Shown here: positions 15,683-25,192 of the stretch, piece by piece
Numbering within the stretch: the first letter of the stretch is position 1
How the letters are laid out: every line of letters begins with the position of its first letter
Source of the DNA: Campylobacter_A concisus_Y
Lineage (GTDB): Bacteria; Campylobacterota; Campylobacteria; Campylobacterales; Campylobacteraceae
Length of the DNA: 64,000 nt
Assembly (NCBI RefSeq): GCF_902460415.1
Contig: NZ_CABPTY010000001.1
Coordinates: forward strand, 400,232 to 464,231
Direction: 5' to 3'
Position numbers and translations under genes: made by a program
The notes under the pieces: model-generated
The model's input: the letters and a program-made list of their open reading frames with translations, nothing else
Databases searched by the model: none
What the model was told of the DNA's origin: nothing

Positions 15683-18100
15683 TTGCAAATAAACGAAAAT
15701 AAAGGCTTCCCAACTGAGATCCCTATCATCGTTGAGGACGAGCTATTTTTATATCCATTTATGATAACACCGCTTTTTTTAAGCGACGAAGAAAATTTAA
15801 AAGCGCTTGAACTTGCCATACAAGGAGAAACGCCGATCCTTGTCGTGCCTACAAAGCCACAGCAAGACGGCGCTAGAGACTTTGACGGCATATATGACGC
15901 AGGCGTTATCGGCACGATAATGCGCCGTGTGCCACTGCCTGACGGACGCGTAAAAGTGCTATTTCAGGGCATCGACAAGGGTAGAATTTTAAAACAATCA
16001 GGCATAAATCCGCTCCGTGGTATCGTCGATATGCTCCACGTCAAGCGCCCATCACAGGTCAAAACTGACGCGCTAATCGTTGTTTTAAGAGAAAAAGTAA
16101 GAGAGCTTTCGCAGTTTAGCCACTTTTTCCCGCCTGATCTTTTAAAAACGATCGAAGAGAGTGCCGAAGCGATCAGAGTTTGCGACCTAGTCTCAAGCGC
16201 ACTTCGTCTAAAAAAACAGATCGCTTATAGCTTTTTTGTCGAAGAAAATTTAGAGCAGCGCCTACTAAAGCTCATCGACTACGTTATCGAAGAGATCGAG
16301 GCAAACAAGCTTCAAAAAGAGATAAAAAATAAGGTCCATTCAAAGATCGACAAGACAAACAAAGAGTACTTTTTAAAAGAGCAGCTAAAGCAAATTCAAG
16401 CTGAGCTTGGAGCGGACACGAGCCGAGAAGAGGAGCTTGAAGAGTATAATAAAAAGCTTGATGCGAAGAAGAAATTTATGGCTGAGGACGCCTATAAAGA
16501 GATCAAAAAACAAATAGATAAGCTCTCTCGCATGCACCCAGACTCAGCCGACGCAAACACCTTGCAAAGCTACCTTGACTGGGTACTTGAAATTCCATTT
16601 GAAAATGTAGCTAAGAAAAAGTCATCTATCACCGAAGTGAGCAAGCACCTAAATGCCGATCACTACAGCTTAGAGAAGCCAAAAGAGCGCATAGAGGAGT
16701 ATTTTGCATTGCGTGAGCTTTTGGAGCTTAGAGGAGTTGGTGAGAAGGTAAATAATGGCGCCATTTTATGCTTTGCAGGCCCTCCAGGCGTGGGCAAAAC
16801 AAGCCTTGCAAACTCGATCGCAAAGGCGCTAAAGCGTGAGCTAGTCAGGATCGCACTTGGCGGACTTGAGGATGTAAACGAACTAAGAGGCCACCGCCGC
16901 ACCTATATAGGCGCTATGCCGGGCCGCATCGTGCAAGGGCTCATAGAAGCCAAGCAGATGAATCCAGTAGTTGTGTTAGATGAGATCGACAAGGTTGGCA
17001 GAAGCTACAGAGGCGATCCGACCGCTGTTTTACTTGAAATTTTAGACCCAGAGCAAAATAATAAATTTAGAGATTACTACCTAAATTTCAACATCGATCT
17101 TAGCAAGATCATCTTCATCGCCACAGCAAATGACGTGAGTATGATACCAGCCGCACTTCGAGACAGAATGGAGTTTATCGAGCTTAGCTCATATACCCCA
17201 CAAGAGAAATTTGAGATCGCTAAAAAATATCTTTTGCCTCAAGAGCTTAAAAAACACGGACTAAAACCAAGCGATGTAAGTATCAGCAAAGAAGCACTTG
17301 AGCTAATTATCAGTGACTACACAAGAGAGAGTGGTGTGCGAAATTTACGCCGCAGGATCGCTGACATACTAAGAAAAGTCGCCAAAAATATCCTCACCAA
17401 AAAGAATGAGGGCAAGATCAGCATCACGGCTAAAAATTTAAAAGAGTTTTTAGAGAAAAAGGTCTATGAGATCGAGCCAGCGGATAAAAAAGACCAGATC
17501 GGACTAGTAAATGGCCTCGCGTGGACGAGCGTTGGTGGTGACGTGCTAAGGATCGAAGCTATCAGGATCCAAGGCAAAGGCAATATGCAGATCACCGGTC
17601 AGCTAGGCGATGTGATGAAAGAGAGCGCTCATATCGCATTTAGCGTGGTAAAAGTACTGATCGATAACAAAAAACTAAAAGTGCCGATGGCTATCGTGCC
17701 AAAACTAGATGATGATAAGCGCAAGCTCGAAGCCAGCGACGTTTATAGACGCTACGACCTTCACTTGCACGTGCCAGAGGGTGCGGTGCCAAAAGATGGT
17801 CCAAGCGCTGGCATCACGATGGCAACTGCTATTGCATCGATACTAACCGACACGAAGGTCAAACACGACATCGCAATGACTGGTGAGATTACACTAACGG
17901 GTAGAGTTCTGCCGATCGGTGGTCTAAAAGAGAAGCTCATCGCCGCTCACAAAGCTGGCATCAAAACAGCTCTGATACCTCGCAAAAACTACGACCGCGA
18001 TCTTGTCGACATCCCAGCTGAGGTAAAAGCTGATATTAAGATCATCGCTGTAGATACGATCGATGATGTTCTAAAAAACGCTCTTGTAACTAAAAAATAA
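15683..18100 (+). CDS. lon: ATP-dependent protease Lon
   Basis: This 805-residue protein has the full Lon plan: N-terminal substrate domain (about 15-205), coiled-coil linker rich in Lys/Glu (about 210-280), an AAA+ module with Walker A GPPGVGKTS and Walker B VVLDEIDKVG, and a C-terminal Ser-Lys protease domain with the catalytic Ser in KDGPSAGITMATA. It degrades misfolded and regulatory proteins in the cytoplasm. The start is TTG 15683, set by AGGAG 6 bases upstream; no ATG is suitably placed. It is cotranscribed with bamD and ends in a hairpin terminator. Confidence 0.96.
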   Translation: MQINENKGFPTEIPIIVEDELFLYPFMITPLFLSDEENLKALELAIQGETPILVVPTKPQQDGARDFDGIYDAGVIGTIMRRVPLPDGRVKVLFQGIDKGRILKQSGINPLRGIVDMLHVKRPSQVKTDALIVVLREKVRELSQFSHFFPPDLLKTIEESAEAIRVCDLVSSALRLKKQIAYSFFVEENLEQRLLKLIDYVIEEIEANKLQKEIKNKVHSKIDKTNKEYFLKEQLKQIQAELGADTSREEELEEYNKKLDAKKKFMAEDAYKEIKKQIDKLSRMHPDSADANTLQSYLDWVLEIPFENVAKKKSSITEVSKHLNADHYSLEKPKERIEEYFALRELLELRGVGEKVNNGAILCFAGPPGVGKTSLANSIAKALKRELVRIALGGLEDVNELRGHRRTYIGAMPGRIVQGLIEAKQMNPVVVLDEIDKVGRSYRGDPTAVLLEILDPEQNNKFRDYYLNFNIDLSKIIFIATANDVSMIPAALRDRMEFIELSSYTPQEKFEIAKKYLLPQELKKHGLKPSDVSISKEALELIISDYTRESGVRNLRRRIADILRKVAKNILTKKNEGKISITAKNLKEFLEKKVYEIEPADKKDQIGLVNGLAWTSVGGDVLRIEAIRIQGKGNMQITGQLGDVMKESAHIAFSVVKVLIDNKKLKVPMAIVPKLDDDKRKLEASDVYRRYDLHLHVPEGAVPKDGPSAGITMATAIASILTDTKVKHDIAMTGEITLTGRVLPIGGLKEKLIAAHKAGIKTALIPRKNYDRDLVDIPAEVKADIKIIAVDTIDDVLKNALVTKK

Positions 18101-18106
18101 TCCAAA

Positions 18107-18145
18107 TCCTAGCCCCATTTAGCCTTGCTTAGGGCTAGGAAATTT
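18107..18145 (+). terminator. Terminator of lon
   Basis: The 9-bp stem TCCTAGCCC/GGGCTAGGA has a 16-nt loop and is followed by AATTTTC. Confidence 0.65.
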
Positions 18146-18215
18146 TCATAAATATATTACGAAGTAAAAATTTAGGCTAGCTTGTTTACTCTTGAATAAA
18201 AAATAAATTTTAAAA

Positions 18216-18255
18216 CTTTGTAAGATATTTTCATAAAAATTTAGATCTTACAAAG
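18216..18255 (-). terminator. Inverted repeat, likely terminator of ogt
   Basis: Perfect 11-bp arms (CTTTGTAAGAT and ATCTTACAAAG) are separated by 18 bases. Read leftwards after ogt, the stem is followed by TTTTAAAATTTATTTTTTAT, as expected for a terminator. Confidence 0.55.
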
Positions 18256-18310
18256 CTCGCTGCTAAATTTAGAGCCGTGATGTGCTCTTAAAATTTGCTG
18301 TAAATTTTAG

Positions 18311-18769
18311 CTATTTATGCTTTGCTTCATGCTCTAAAAGCCAAATTTTAGTTGGCAGACCATCTCCGCCGGAGTATCCGCCAAGTCCGCTACTAGCTAG
18401 CACTCTGTGGCAAGGGACGATGATAGGCACTGGATTTTTAGCATTGGCTGATCCTGCTGCACGGCAAGCTTTTTTATTGCCAGCAGCAAGCGCAAGAGCC
18501 GAGTACGTAGTCGTTTGGCCGTATGGTATTTTTTGTAAATTTTCATAAATTTTAGCTCTAAATGATGTCGTTTTTATATCAAGCCTTACGCTAAATTTTT
18601 TAAGCTTGCCATTAAAATAAGCCTCTAGCTCATTCAAGCAAAGCTTTAAATTTTCATCTTTTACCGCTATTTTTTCAAATTTATCTACAAAATTTATCTC
18701 ACAAATTCCATTTTCGCTAGCGATGATCTCCAAAATTCCGATAGGCGATTTTAGGTAAGCTTTTGACAC
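18311..18769 (-). CDS. ogt: Methylated-DNA-protein cysteine methyltransferase
   Basis: This 152-residue DNA repair protein transfers alkyl groups from O6-alkylguanine to its own Cys. The active-site motif IVPCHRV is present, as are the helix-turn-helix region (IPYGQTTTYSALALAAGN) and a form of the conserved RAAGxANAxNP loop (CRAAGSANAKNP). I chose GTG 18769 because AAGGAG lies 6 bases upstream. A frame extension to 18844 adds 25 residues that do not resemble the family. It is divergent from acnB. Confidence 0.88.
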   Translation of the reverse strand: MSKAYLKSPIGILEIIASENGICEINFVDKFEKIAVKDENLKLCLNELEAYFNGKLKKFSVRLDIKTTSFRAKIYENLQKIPYGQTTTYSALALAAGNKKACRAAGSANAKNPVPIIVPCHRVLASSGLGGYSGGDGLPTKIWLLEHEAKHK

Positions 18770-18827
18770 ATTTGCTCCTTGAAATTTGAAATTTTGGGCA
18801 AATTTTACTTTAGTTTGTTTTGCTTTT

Positions 18828-18836
18828 TGATAAAAT
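18828..18836 (+). promoter_or_regulatory. acnB: Extended -10 promoter of acnB
   Basis: TGATAAAAT precedes the acnB ATG by 61 bases, giving a leader of about 55 nt. Confidence 0.55.
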
Positions 18837-18897
18837 GCAAGCAAAACTAGCGATTTTTAGACCAAAAATAACGAGCAAAAAACCACAAAGGAATTTT

Positions 18898-21483
18898 ATG
18901 AGCTTTTTTACCGACTACAAAAAACACGTGAGCGAGCGAGAAAAAGAGGGCGTGCCACCGCTTGCGCTAAATGCCAAGCAAACAAGTGAAGTTTGCGAGC
19001 TAATAAAGTTTGCCAGCAAGTCTAGTGGCGATGAAAAGGCGCAAAGCGAGCTAAAATTTCTTATAAGTTTGCTTGAAACTCGCATCAATCCTGGCGTTGA
19101 TGATGCTGCAAAGATAAAGGCAAACTTTCTTGGTGAAGTGATAGATGGACTTGCTGTTGGCGGTCTTGACGCTATGCGTGCCATTAAAATTTTAGGCAAG
19201 ATGCTTGGCGGATACAATGTAGAAATTTTGGTGCGAGCTCTAAAAAATAGCGACGAAACTATCGCAAGCACTGCCGCAAATGAGCTAAAAAATATTATCC
19301 TGGTGCATGAATATTTTGACGAGATGGTAAAACTAAGTAGCAACAATAAATTTGCAAAAGAGGTGCTTGTTTCTTGGGCAAATGCAGAGTGGTTTACGCA
19401 TAAAAAGCCAATTGAAGCCTGTATAAACGCTGTCGTTTTTAAGGTACCAGGTGAGACAAATACTGATGACCTAAGTCCAGCGAGCGAGGCATATACAAGG
19501 GCTGATATACCACTTCATGCAAAAGCAATGCTTGTAAAAAAGATGCCTGAGGCTCTAGAAATTTTAAAAGAACTTAAAGCTCGTGGTAAAAAAGTGGCGT
19601 ATGTTGGCGACGTAGTTGGCACTGGCAGCAGCAGAAAGAGTGGTATAAACTCGATCCAGTGGCATTTGGGCGATGAGATAGAGGGTGTGCCAAACAAAAA
19701 AACGGGCGGCATCGTGATTGGCACGACCATAGCTCCGATATTTTTTAACACAGCAGAAGACAGCGGTGCGTTGCCGATAGTTGCAAATGTAAATGAGCTT
19801 GAGATGGGCGATGAGATAGAAATTTATCCATTTAAAGGCGAAATTTATAAGCTTATTGGCGGCGAGAAAAAACTCGTGGCAAATTTCAAACTAAACCCAA
19901 ATACTCTAAGTGATGAGATAAGAGCAGGTGGTAGGATACCGCTTATGATAGGACGCCAAGTGACCAAAAAGGCTAGAGAAGCACTTGGGTTAGGCGAGGA
20001 GCAAATTTTTATAAAGCCAGACCAGCCAAAGGAGCAGAGCGGTGGCTATACGCTGGCTCAAAAGATGGTCGGCAAGGCTTGCGGCGTAGCTGGTGTTAGA
20101 GCTGTGGCTTATGTGGAGCCAGAAATTTTAACTGTTGGCTCGCAAGATACAACAGGGCCGATGACTAGAGATGAGATAAAAGAGCTTGCTAGCCTTAGTT
20201 TTGGGGCGGATTTTGTTCTGCAAAGCTTTTGCCACACGGCCGCTTATCCAAAGCCAAGTGATCTTGTGATGCATAAGAGCTTGCCAAAATTTATAAATTT
20301 ACGTGGCGGCGTGAGTCTAAAGCCAGGTGATGGCGTCATCCACTCGTGGCTAAACCGCATGGTACTACCTGATACGGTGGGCACTGGCGGCGATAGTCAC
20401 ACGAGATTTCCTATTGGCATTAGTTTTCCAGCTGGAAGTGGTCTAGTAGCGTTTGCAGCGGTACTTGGAATGATGCCACTAAATATGCCAGAGTCGGTTT
20501 TGATCAAATTTAAAGGCGAGCTAAAAGAGGGCGTGACGCTTAGGGATCTTGTAAATGCGATACCGTATTTTGCCATTAAAAAAGGGCTTTTAAGCGTTGA
20601 GAAGAAAAATAAAAAGAACGTTTTTGCGGGTAAAATTTTAGAGATAGAAGGGCTTGAGAGTCTAAAAGTAGAGCAGGCGTTTGAACTAAGTGACGCTTCT
20701 GCTGAACGCTCGGCCGCAGCTTGCGTGGTAAATTTAAGCGAGGCTAGCGTTGTGGAGTATGTTCGCTCAAACATTGCGCTAATAGATGCAATGATAAAAG
20801 CTGGTTACGAAAGCCGTGAGACTCTGCTTAGACGAAAAGAAAAAATGCAAAAATGGCTTGAAAATCCAACTCTTTTAAGAGCCGATAAAGATGCAAAATA
20901 CGCTGAAATTTTGGAGATCGATTTATCGCAGATAGATGAGCCGATTTTGGCGTGTCCAAATGACCCGGACGATGTGGCAACACTAAGTGAAATTTTAGCT
21001 GATAACAAAAGAGTGCATAAAATCGATGAAGTTTTTGTGGGAAGCTGTATGACAAATATCGGCCATTACAGGGCGCTTGCTAGAATTTTGGAGCATGAGA
21101 GCAAGCTTACAACTAGGCTTTGGATCGCGCCGCCGACAAAGATGGATAAAAGCACACTTGAAGATGAAGGCGTTTATGAAATTTTTAAAAGATTAAACGC
21201 AAGGACAGAGGTGCCAGGCTGCTCGCTTTGTATGGGTAATCAAGCAAGAGTAAATGACAATGCAGTGGTATTTTCTACTTCAACTAGAAATTTTGATAAC
21301 AGAATGGGAATGGGCGCAAGGGTCTATCTAGGAAGTGCCGAACTAGCCGCCGTTTGTGCACTACTTGGACGTTTACCAAGCGTAGATGAATATAAAAAGA
21401 TAGTAAAAGATAGTCTTAGCTTAAATAAAGATGAAATTTATAAATATCTAAATTTTAATGAAATAAGCGAGTTTAGTATATAA
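18898..21483 (+). CDS. acnB: Bifunctional aconitate hydratase 2 (AcnB)
   Basis: This 861-residue TCA-cycle enzyme interconverts citrate and isocitrate with a [4Fe-4S] cluster. It shows the AcnB order: an N-terminal HEAT-like domain, the swivel domain (about 165-370; PGETNTDDLSPASEA) and then the catalytic domains. Cluster Cys residues are in GSCMTNIGHYRAL and PGCSLCMGNQ. I chose ATG 18898 (AAAGGA 6 bases upstream); the frame is open from 18820 but the extra residues do not fit the family. It was probably transferred to its own promoter. AcnB apoprotein can bind mRNA in some bacteria; nothing in the sequence tests that here. Confidence 0.95.
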   Translation: MSFFTDYKKHVSEREKEGVPPLALNAKQTSEVCELIKFASKSSGDEKAQSELKFLISLLETRINPGVDDAAKIKANFLGEVIDGLAVGGLDAMRAIKILGKMLGGYNVEILVRALKNSDETIASTAANELKNIILVHEYFDEMVKLSSNNKFAKEVLVSWANAEWFTHKKPIEACINAVVFKVPGETNTDDLSPASEAYTRADIPLHAKAMLVKKMPEALEILKELKARGKKVAYVGDVVGTGSSRKSGINSIQWHLGDEIEGVPNKKTGGIVIGTTIAPIFFNTAEDSGALPIVANVNELEMGDEIEIYPFKGEIYKLIGGEKKLVANFKLNPNTLSDEIRAGGRIPLMIGRQVTKKAREALGLGEEQIFIKPDQPKEQSGGYTLAQKMVGKACGVAGVRAVAYVEPEILTVGSQDTTGPMTRDEIKELASLSFGADFVLQSFCHTAAYPKPSDLVMHKSLPKFINLRGGVSLKPGDGVIHSWLNRMVLPDTVGTGGDSHTRFPIGISFPAGSGLVAFAAVLGMMPLNMPESVLIKFKGELKEGVTLRDLVNAIPYFAIKKGLLSVEKKNKKNVFAGKILEIEGLESLKVEQAFELSDASAERSAAACVVNLSEASVVEYVRSNIALIDAMIKAGYESRETLLRRKEKMQKWLENPTLLRADKDAKYAEILEIDLSQIDEPILACPNDPDDVATLSEILADNKRVHKIDEVFVGSCMTNIGHYRALARILEHESKLTTRLWIAPPTKMDKSTLEDEGVYEIFKRLNARTEVPGCSLCMGNQARVNDNAVVFSTSTRNFDNRMGMGARVYLGSAELAAVCALLGRLPSVDEYKKIVKDSLSLNKDEIYKYLNFNEISEFSI

Positions 21484-21519
21484 ATTTGTTACAATATCGC
21501 GAAATTTTAAGGAGCGTTG

Positions 21520-22731
21520 ATGAAAAAAGTAGTTTTTTTTCTCTTTTTTAGCGTTTGTTTTTTTATAAATTTACACGCTTTAGAATGCAGTGATCTTGCA
21601 AAAAAAGAGAGCTTTAAAACTACTCCAAACGATCTTGCTTATGCGAATGAGGGGCTATTTTACTGTGATGGTTCGCTTTTAAACTTAAAAGAGGTGAAAG
21701 AGCTTTTTGAGGCGAGTGTGGCTATTAGAAGTGAGTCTCAAAGCTGCGTTGGTGATAGAGTTTATAAAGAAAATTTAAACAAGCTTAGATGGCTTTTGCT
21801 AAAAGCGTCATTTGCTCCCGAGTTTTATCAAAAAGAGCTTGCAAAGCCAGAGGTTGCTGAGAGCGAAAAAGATGCTAGAATGGAGTATCTTAGATACTGG
21901 GCAAACGAGAGCTTATTTAATTTTTTAAAATATAAAAAATTTACAGAAGCTTACAAAAACGCTCAAACTCCGCTTGTGAAATTTTATGAAAGCCTTGGAC
22001 TTGATACGCCAAGTGCCGCTTACTACGCAACTAGCGTGGTAAATGAGTTTTTGACTTTTGGTGTCGGTAAAAGTGTAAATAAAGCTAAAATTTTAACACC
22101 TGAGCAAAATATGATGGCACAAAGGATAAATTCCGATGAGCTAGCAAATTTACTCTACTCGAAAAATTTTAGTACCGCTGAGCTTACAAATTTGCTTAAT
22201 ATCGCACTTTTAAACGAAAAAAGTAGCGATATGATAAAAGAGATAATAAGACGTGGGGCCGATGTAAATTTGGGCGATGAGACACCGCTATTTTTTGCTT
22301 TAAAAAATATAGAAAATGTAAAAATTTTACTTGCAAATAAAGCCGACGTAAATCACAAAAATTTCTTTGGAAAAAGTGTGCTTTTTTATGCTGTGCAGTT
22401 TAATGATAAGCCACTTTGCGAGCTTTTGCTAAAAAATGGCGCCAATGCAAACGAGAGCTACATAGACGAAAATGCCAAGATGAATATGATAAATTTGGGT
22501 ATGACGCAAATTGAAGATACATGCGGTCTAGAGCATACAAATAGAAGCGTTTTTATGCATGCAGCAGCTCATGCAACGCCAGAAATTTTAAAGCTTTTGA
22601 TGGATAATGGTGCTGATATTAATGCCACTGATGACGCTGGATTTAATGCGCTTGACTATGCCATGAAAGAACAAAATGAAAAGACGATCAAATTTTTAGA
22701 AAATTTGGGTTTAAAGCCAAATTTCAATTAG
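21520..22731 (+). CDS. Exported ankyrin-repeat protein
   Basis: This 403-residue protein has a signal peptide (MKKVVFFLFFSVCFFINLHA). A helical Cys-containing N-terminal region (about 20-200) is followed by ankyrin-type repeats from about 215 to the end: MIKEIIRRGADVNLGDETPL, VKILLANKADVNHKN, LCELLLKNGANANES and LKLLMDNGADINATDDAGF. ATG 21520 has AAGGAG 5 bases upstream; a TTG one codon earlier is not needed. It lies 36 bp after acnB and 8 bp before the SDR gene. Ankyrin repeats mediate protein contacts; periplasmic ankyrin proteins occur in campylobacters next to oxidative-stress genes, but no partner is evident here. Confidence 0.82.
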   Translation: MKKVVFFLFFSVCFFINLHALECSDLAKKESFKTTPNDLAYANEGLFYCDGSLLNLKEVKELFEASVAIRSESQSCVGDRVYKENLNKLRWLLLKASFAPEFYQKELAKPEVAESEKDARMEYLRYWANESLFNFLKYKKFTEAYKNAQTPLVKFYESLGLDTPSAAYYATSVVNEFLTFGVGKSVNKAKILTPEQNMMAQRINSDELANLLYSKNFSTAELTNLLNIALLNEKSSDMIKEIIRRGADVNLGDETPLFFALKNIENVKILLANKADVNHKNFFGKSVLFYAVQFNDKPLCELLLKNGANANESYIDENAKMNMINLGMTQIEDTCGLEHTNRSVFMHAAAHATPEILKLLMDNGADINATDDAGFNALDYAMKEQNEKTIKFLENLGLKPNFN

Positions 22732-22739
22732 GAAAAACC

Positions 22740-23486
22740 ATGAAAAAGACAGCTTTTGTAACTGGTGCAACATCTGGATTTGGCGAGGCGATCGCCAGAA
22801 GACTCTCAAAAGAGGGCTACAAGATAGTCGCTCTTGCAAGGCGCGAAGATAGGCTAAAGAAGCTTGCAAGCGAGCTTGGCGATACGCATATCATTGTAGC
22901 TGACATACGCGATAAAGAAGCTGTTTTTAAGGCGGTAGAGAGCCTGCCTGATAAATTTAAGGACATCGAAGTGCTTGTAAATAACGCTGGTATGGCGCTT
23001 GGACTTGAAAAGACAATAGATGCGAAAGTAGAGGACTTTGAGGCGATGATAGACACCAATGTCAAGGGTCTTATCTACTCGACAAAGGCGGTTTTACCAC
23101 TACTTTACAAACAGGAAAAGGGCTATATATTTAACCTGGGTTCTACTGCTGGCTCATGGCCATATCCTGGAAGTAACGTTTATGGTGCTACAAAGGCCTT
23201 TGTGAAGCAGTTTAGCCTAAATTTAAGAAACGATCTAGTTGGTACAAATATCAGGGTGACAAACATTGAGCCTGGACTTTGTAAGACTGAATTTAGTGAG
23301 GTTAGGTTTAGGGGAGATAAGGCGAAGGCAGATAGTCTTTATGAAAATACAAATTTCATCACATCTGAGGATATCGCGACTATTTTGGTAAATTGTCTAA
23401 ATATGCCTGGAAGTGTCAATATAAACAGAGTCGAAGTCATGGCAAATACGCAGACTTGGGCTGGACTTGCGATAGAAAAATTTTAA
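22740..23486 (+). CDS. Short-chain dehydrogenase (YdfG-like)
   Basis: This 248-residue cytoplasmic NAD(P)-dependent oxidoreductase has the cofactor motif TGATSGFGEAIA, followed by ARREDRLKKL (the basic residue pair favours NADPH). It also has VNNAGMALG, catalytic Ser in LGSTAGSWPYPG and YGATK (Tyr-x3-Lys). The pattern is closest to YdfG, which acts on 3-hydroxy acids and L-allo-threonine or serine. Its start is preceded by AGGAAAAACC. Tight packing with the ankyrin gene and the antiporter suggests an operon but not a shared pathway. Confidence 0.88.
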   Translation: MKKTAFVTGATSGFGEAIARRLSKEGYKIVALARREDRLKKLASELGDTHIIVADIRDKEAVFKAVESLPDKFKDIEVLVNNAGMALGLEKTIDAKVEDFEAMIDTNVKGLIYSTKAVLPLLYKQEKGYIFNLGSTAGSWPYPGSNVYGATKAFVKQFSLNLRNDLVGTNIRVTNIEPGLCKTEFSEVRFRGDKAKADSLYENTNFITSEDIATILVNCLNMPGSVNINRVEVMANTQTWAGLAIEKF

Positions 23487-23495
23487 GGAGTTCTT

Positions 23496-25190
23496 GTGAG
23501 ACAAATTTTATTATTACTTTTTTTTAGCGTTGCGCTTTTTGGTGTCGATCCAGAAGTGGCAAAGAGAAACGCTGAAATTTATGGCGTATTTACGCTTATA
23601 CCACCTGTTGTGGCAATAGCACTCGCTTTTATCACAAAAGACGTTATATTGTCGCTATTTATAGGTGTTTTTAGCGGAACGTTTCTCATAAATATCATCA
23701 ATGAAAACATCTTTATGGGTATCGTAAAAGGCTTTACAGGTATCGTTTCAAGGGTCGTTGAATCAATGGCTGATAAGACTGACTCAGGAATTTTACTTCA
23801 AGTGCTTTGTATCGGTGGTGTGGTCGCACTCATCACAAAAATGGGTGGTACAAAGGCGGTTGCTCTTTGGCTTAGTAAAAAGGCAAAAAGCGGCATTTCA
23901 GCTCAAATTTCAACATGGCTCATGGGTATTTTTGTATTTTTCGATGACTACGCAAATGCCTTAATCGTTGGCCCTATCATGAGACCAATAAGTGATAAAT
24001 TTAAAATAAGTCGCGAAAAGCTAGCTTTTATTATAGATGCTACTGCAGCACCGATCGCTGGTATTGCTATCATCTCGACATGGGTTGGGCTTGAGGTTTC
24101 ACTCATCGAAAAGGGCTATGAGTTAGTTGGAGAGACTGGCGTTAATGCTTATTCTATATTTATCGAGACAATTCCATATAGATTTTATAACCTTTTTATA
24201 CTATTTTTCATAGTTTGCACCGCCTTGATGCAGCGCGAATATGGCCCAATGCTATTAGCTGAAAGACGTGCTAGAAGAGGCGAGCTTCACTCAGGTAAAA
24301 CTCAAATCCAAGATCTTGAAGATAAAACACTTGAGCCAAAAGAGGGCGTGAAATTAAGCGCTGCAAATGCTGTTGTACCACTTCTTGTGCTGGTCATTGG
24401 TGCATTTACTAGTTTTTACTTTAGTGGTCTTGCTGCACTTGAGGGCGATGCTCTTAAAAATGCACTTGCTAATCCACTTTCATTTTCTACTTTTAAAGAT
24501 ACTTTTGGCGCAGCAGACTCGGCTACATCGCTATTTCAAGCAGCACTACTTGCTAGTATCGTAGCTATAACAATGGGTGTTTGGCGTAAAATTTTTGACG
24601 TAAAAGAGGCTATCAGTACATGGGTAAAGGGCTGGAAGACTATGATAATTACGGTTGTGATTTTGCTTCTTGCGTGGAGTCTTAGTGCTGTTATCAAAGA
24701 GCTTGGCACATCAAGATATTTGGTTTATCTATTAAGCTCTTCAACACCTAAATTTATATTACCAGTTGCTGTTTTTATCCTTGGTTCGTTTATTAGCTTC
24801 TCAACTGGAACGAGCTATGGTACGATGGGAATTTTAATGCCTCTAGCTATCCCACTAGCTTACGCTGTCGGTAAAAACTACGGACTAGAGGGTGATGCGA
24901 TGCATGCATATATGATCGTAAATATCTCAGGCGTGCTTACAGGCGCGATCTTTGGCGATCACTGCTCGCCGATCTCGGATACTACGATCCTCTCATCAAT
25001 GGGCGCAGGATGTAACCATATCGATCACGTATCGACTCAAATGGTCTATGCACTTAGTGTTTGTGCGGTTTGTGTGCTAGTTGGTTACTTACCGGTTGCA
25101 TTTGGTCTTAGTGTTTGGCTAGCACTTCCATGCGGATTTTTAGCGATTTGGGCATTAGTTAGATTTGTCGGTAAAAAGGTGGAAGCGTAA
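23496..25190 (+). CDS. NhaC-family Na+/H+ antiporter
   Basis: This 564-residue inner-membrane protein has about 12 helices. A signal-like first helix (MRQILLLLFFSVALFGVDPE) is followed by FTLIPPVVAIALAFITKDVI, IFVFFDDYANALIVGPIMRP, IIDATAAPIAGIAIISTWVG and SFSTGTSYGTMGILMPLAIP, with GDHCSPISDTTILSSMGAGC near the C-terminus. The DD pair in FFDDYAN and the Thr/Ser-rich substrate segments are typical of NhaC transporters. Some family members exchange organic acids or amino acids, so Na+/H+ exchange is probable but not certain. Its GTG start has AAGGAG upstream. trmA begins 2 bases after its stop. Confidence 0.87.
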   Translation: MRQILLLLFFSVALFGVDPEVAKRNAEIYGVFTLIPPVVAIALAFITKDVILSLFIGVFSGTFLINIINENIFMGIVKGFTGIVSRVVESMADKTDSGILLQVLCIGGVVALITKMGGTKAVALWLSKKAKSGISAQISTWLMGIFVFFDDYANALIVGPIMRPISDKFKISREKLAFIIDATAAPIAGIAIISTWVGLEVSLIEKGYELVGETGVNAYSIFIETIPYRFYNLFILFFIVCTALMQREYGPMLLAERRARRGELHSGKTQIQDLEDKTLEPKEGVKLSAANAVVPLLVLVIGAFTSFYFSGLAALEGDALKNALANPLSFSTFKDTFGAADSATSLFQAALLASIVAITMGVWRKIFDVKEAISTWVKGWKTMIITVVILLLAWSLSAVIKELGTSRYLVYLLSSSTPKFILPVAVFILGSFISFSTGTSYGTMGILMPLAIPLAYAVGKNYGLEGDAMHAYMIVNISGVLTGAIFGDHCSPISDTTILSSMGAGCNHIDHVSTQMVYALSVCAVCVLVGYLPVAFGLSVWLALPCGFLAIWALVRFVGKKVEA

Positions 25191-25192
25191 AT

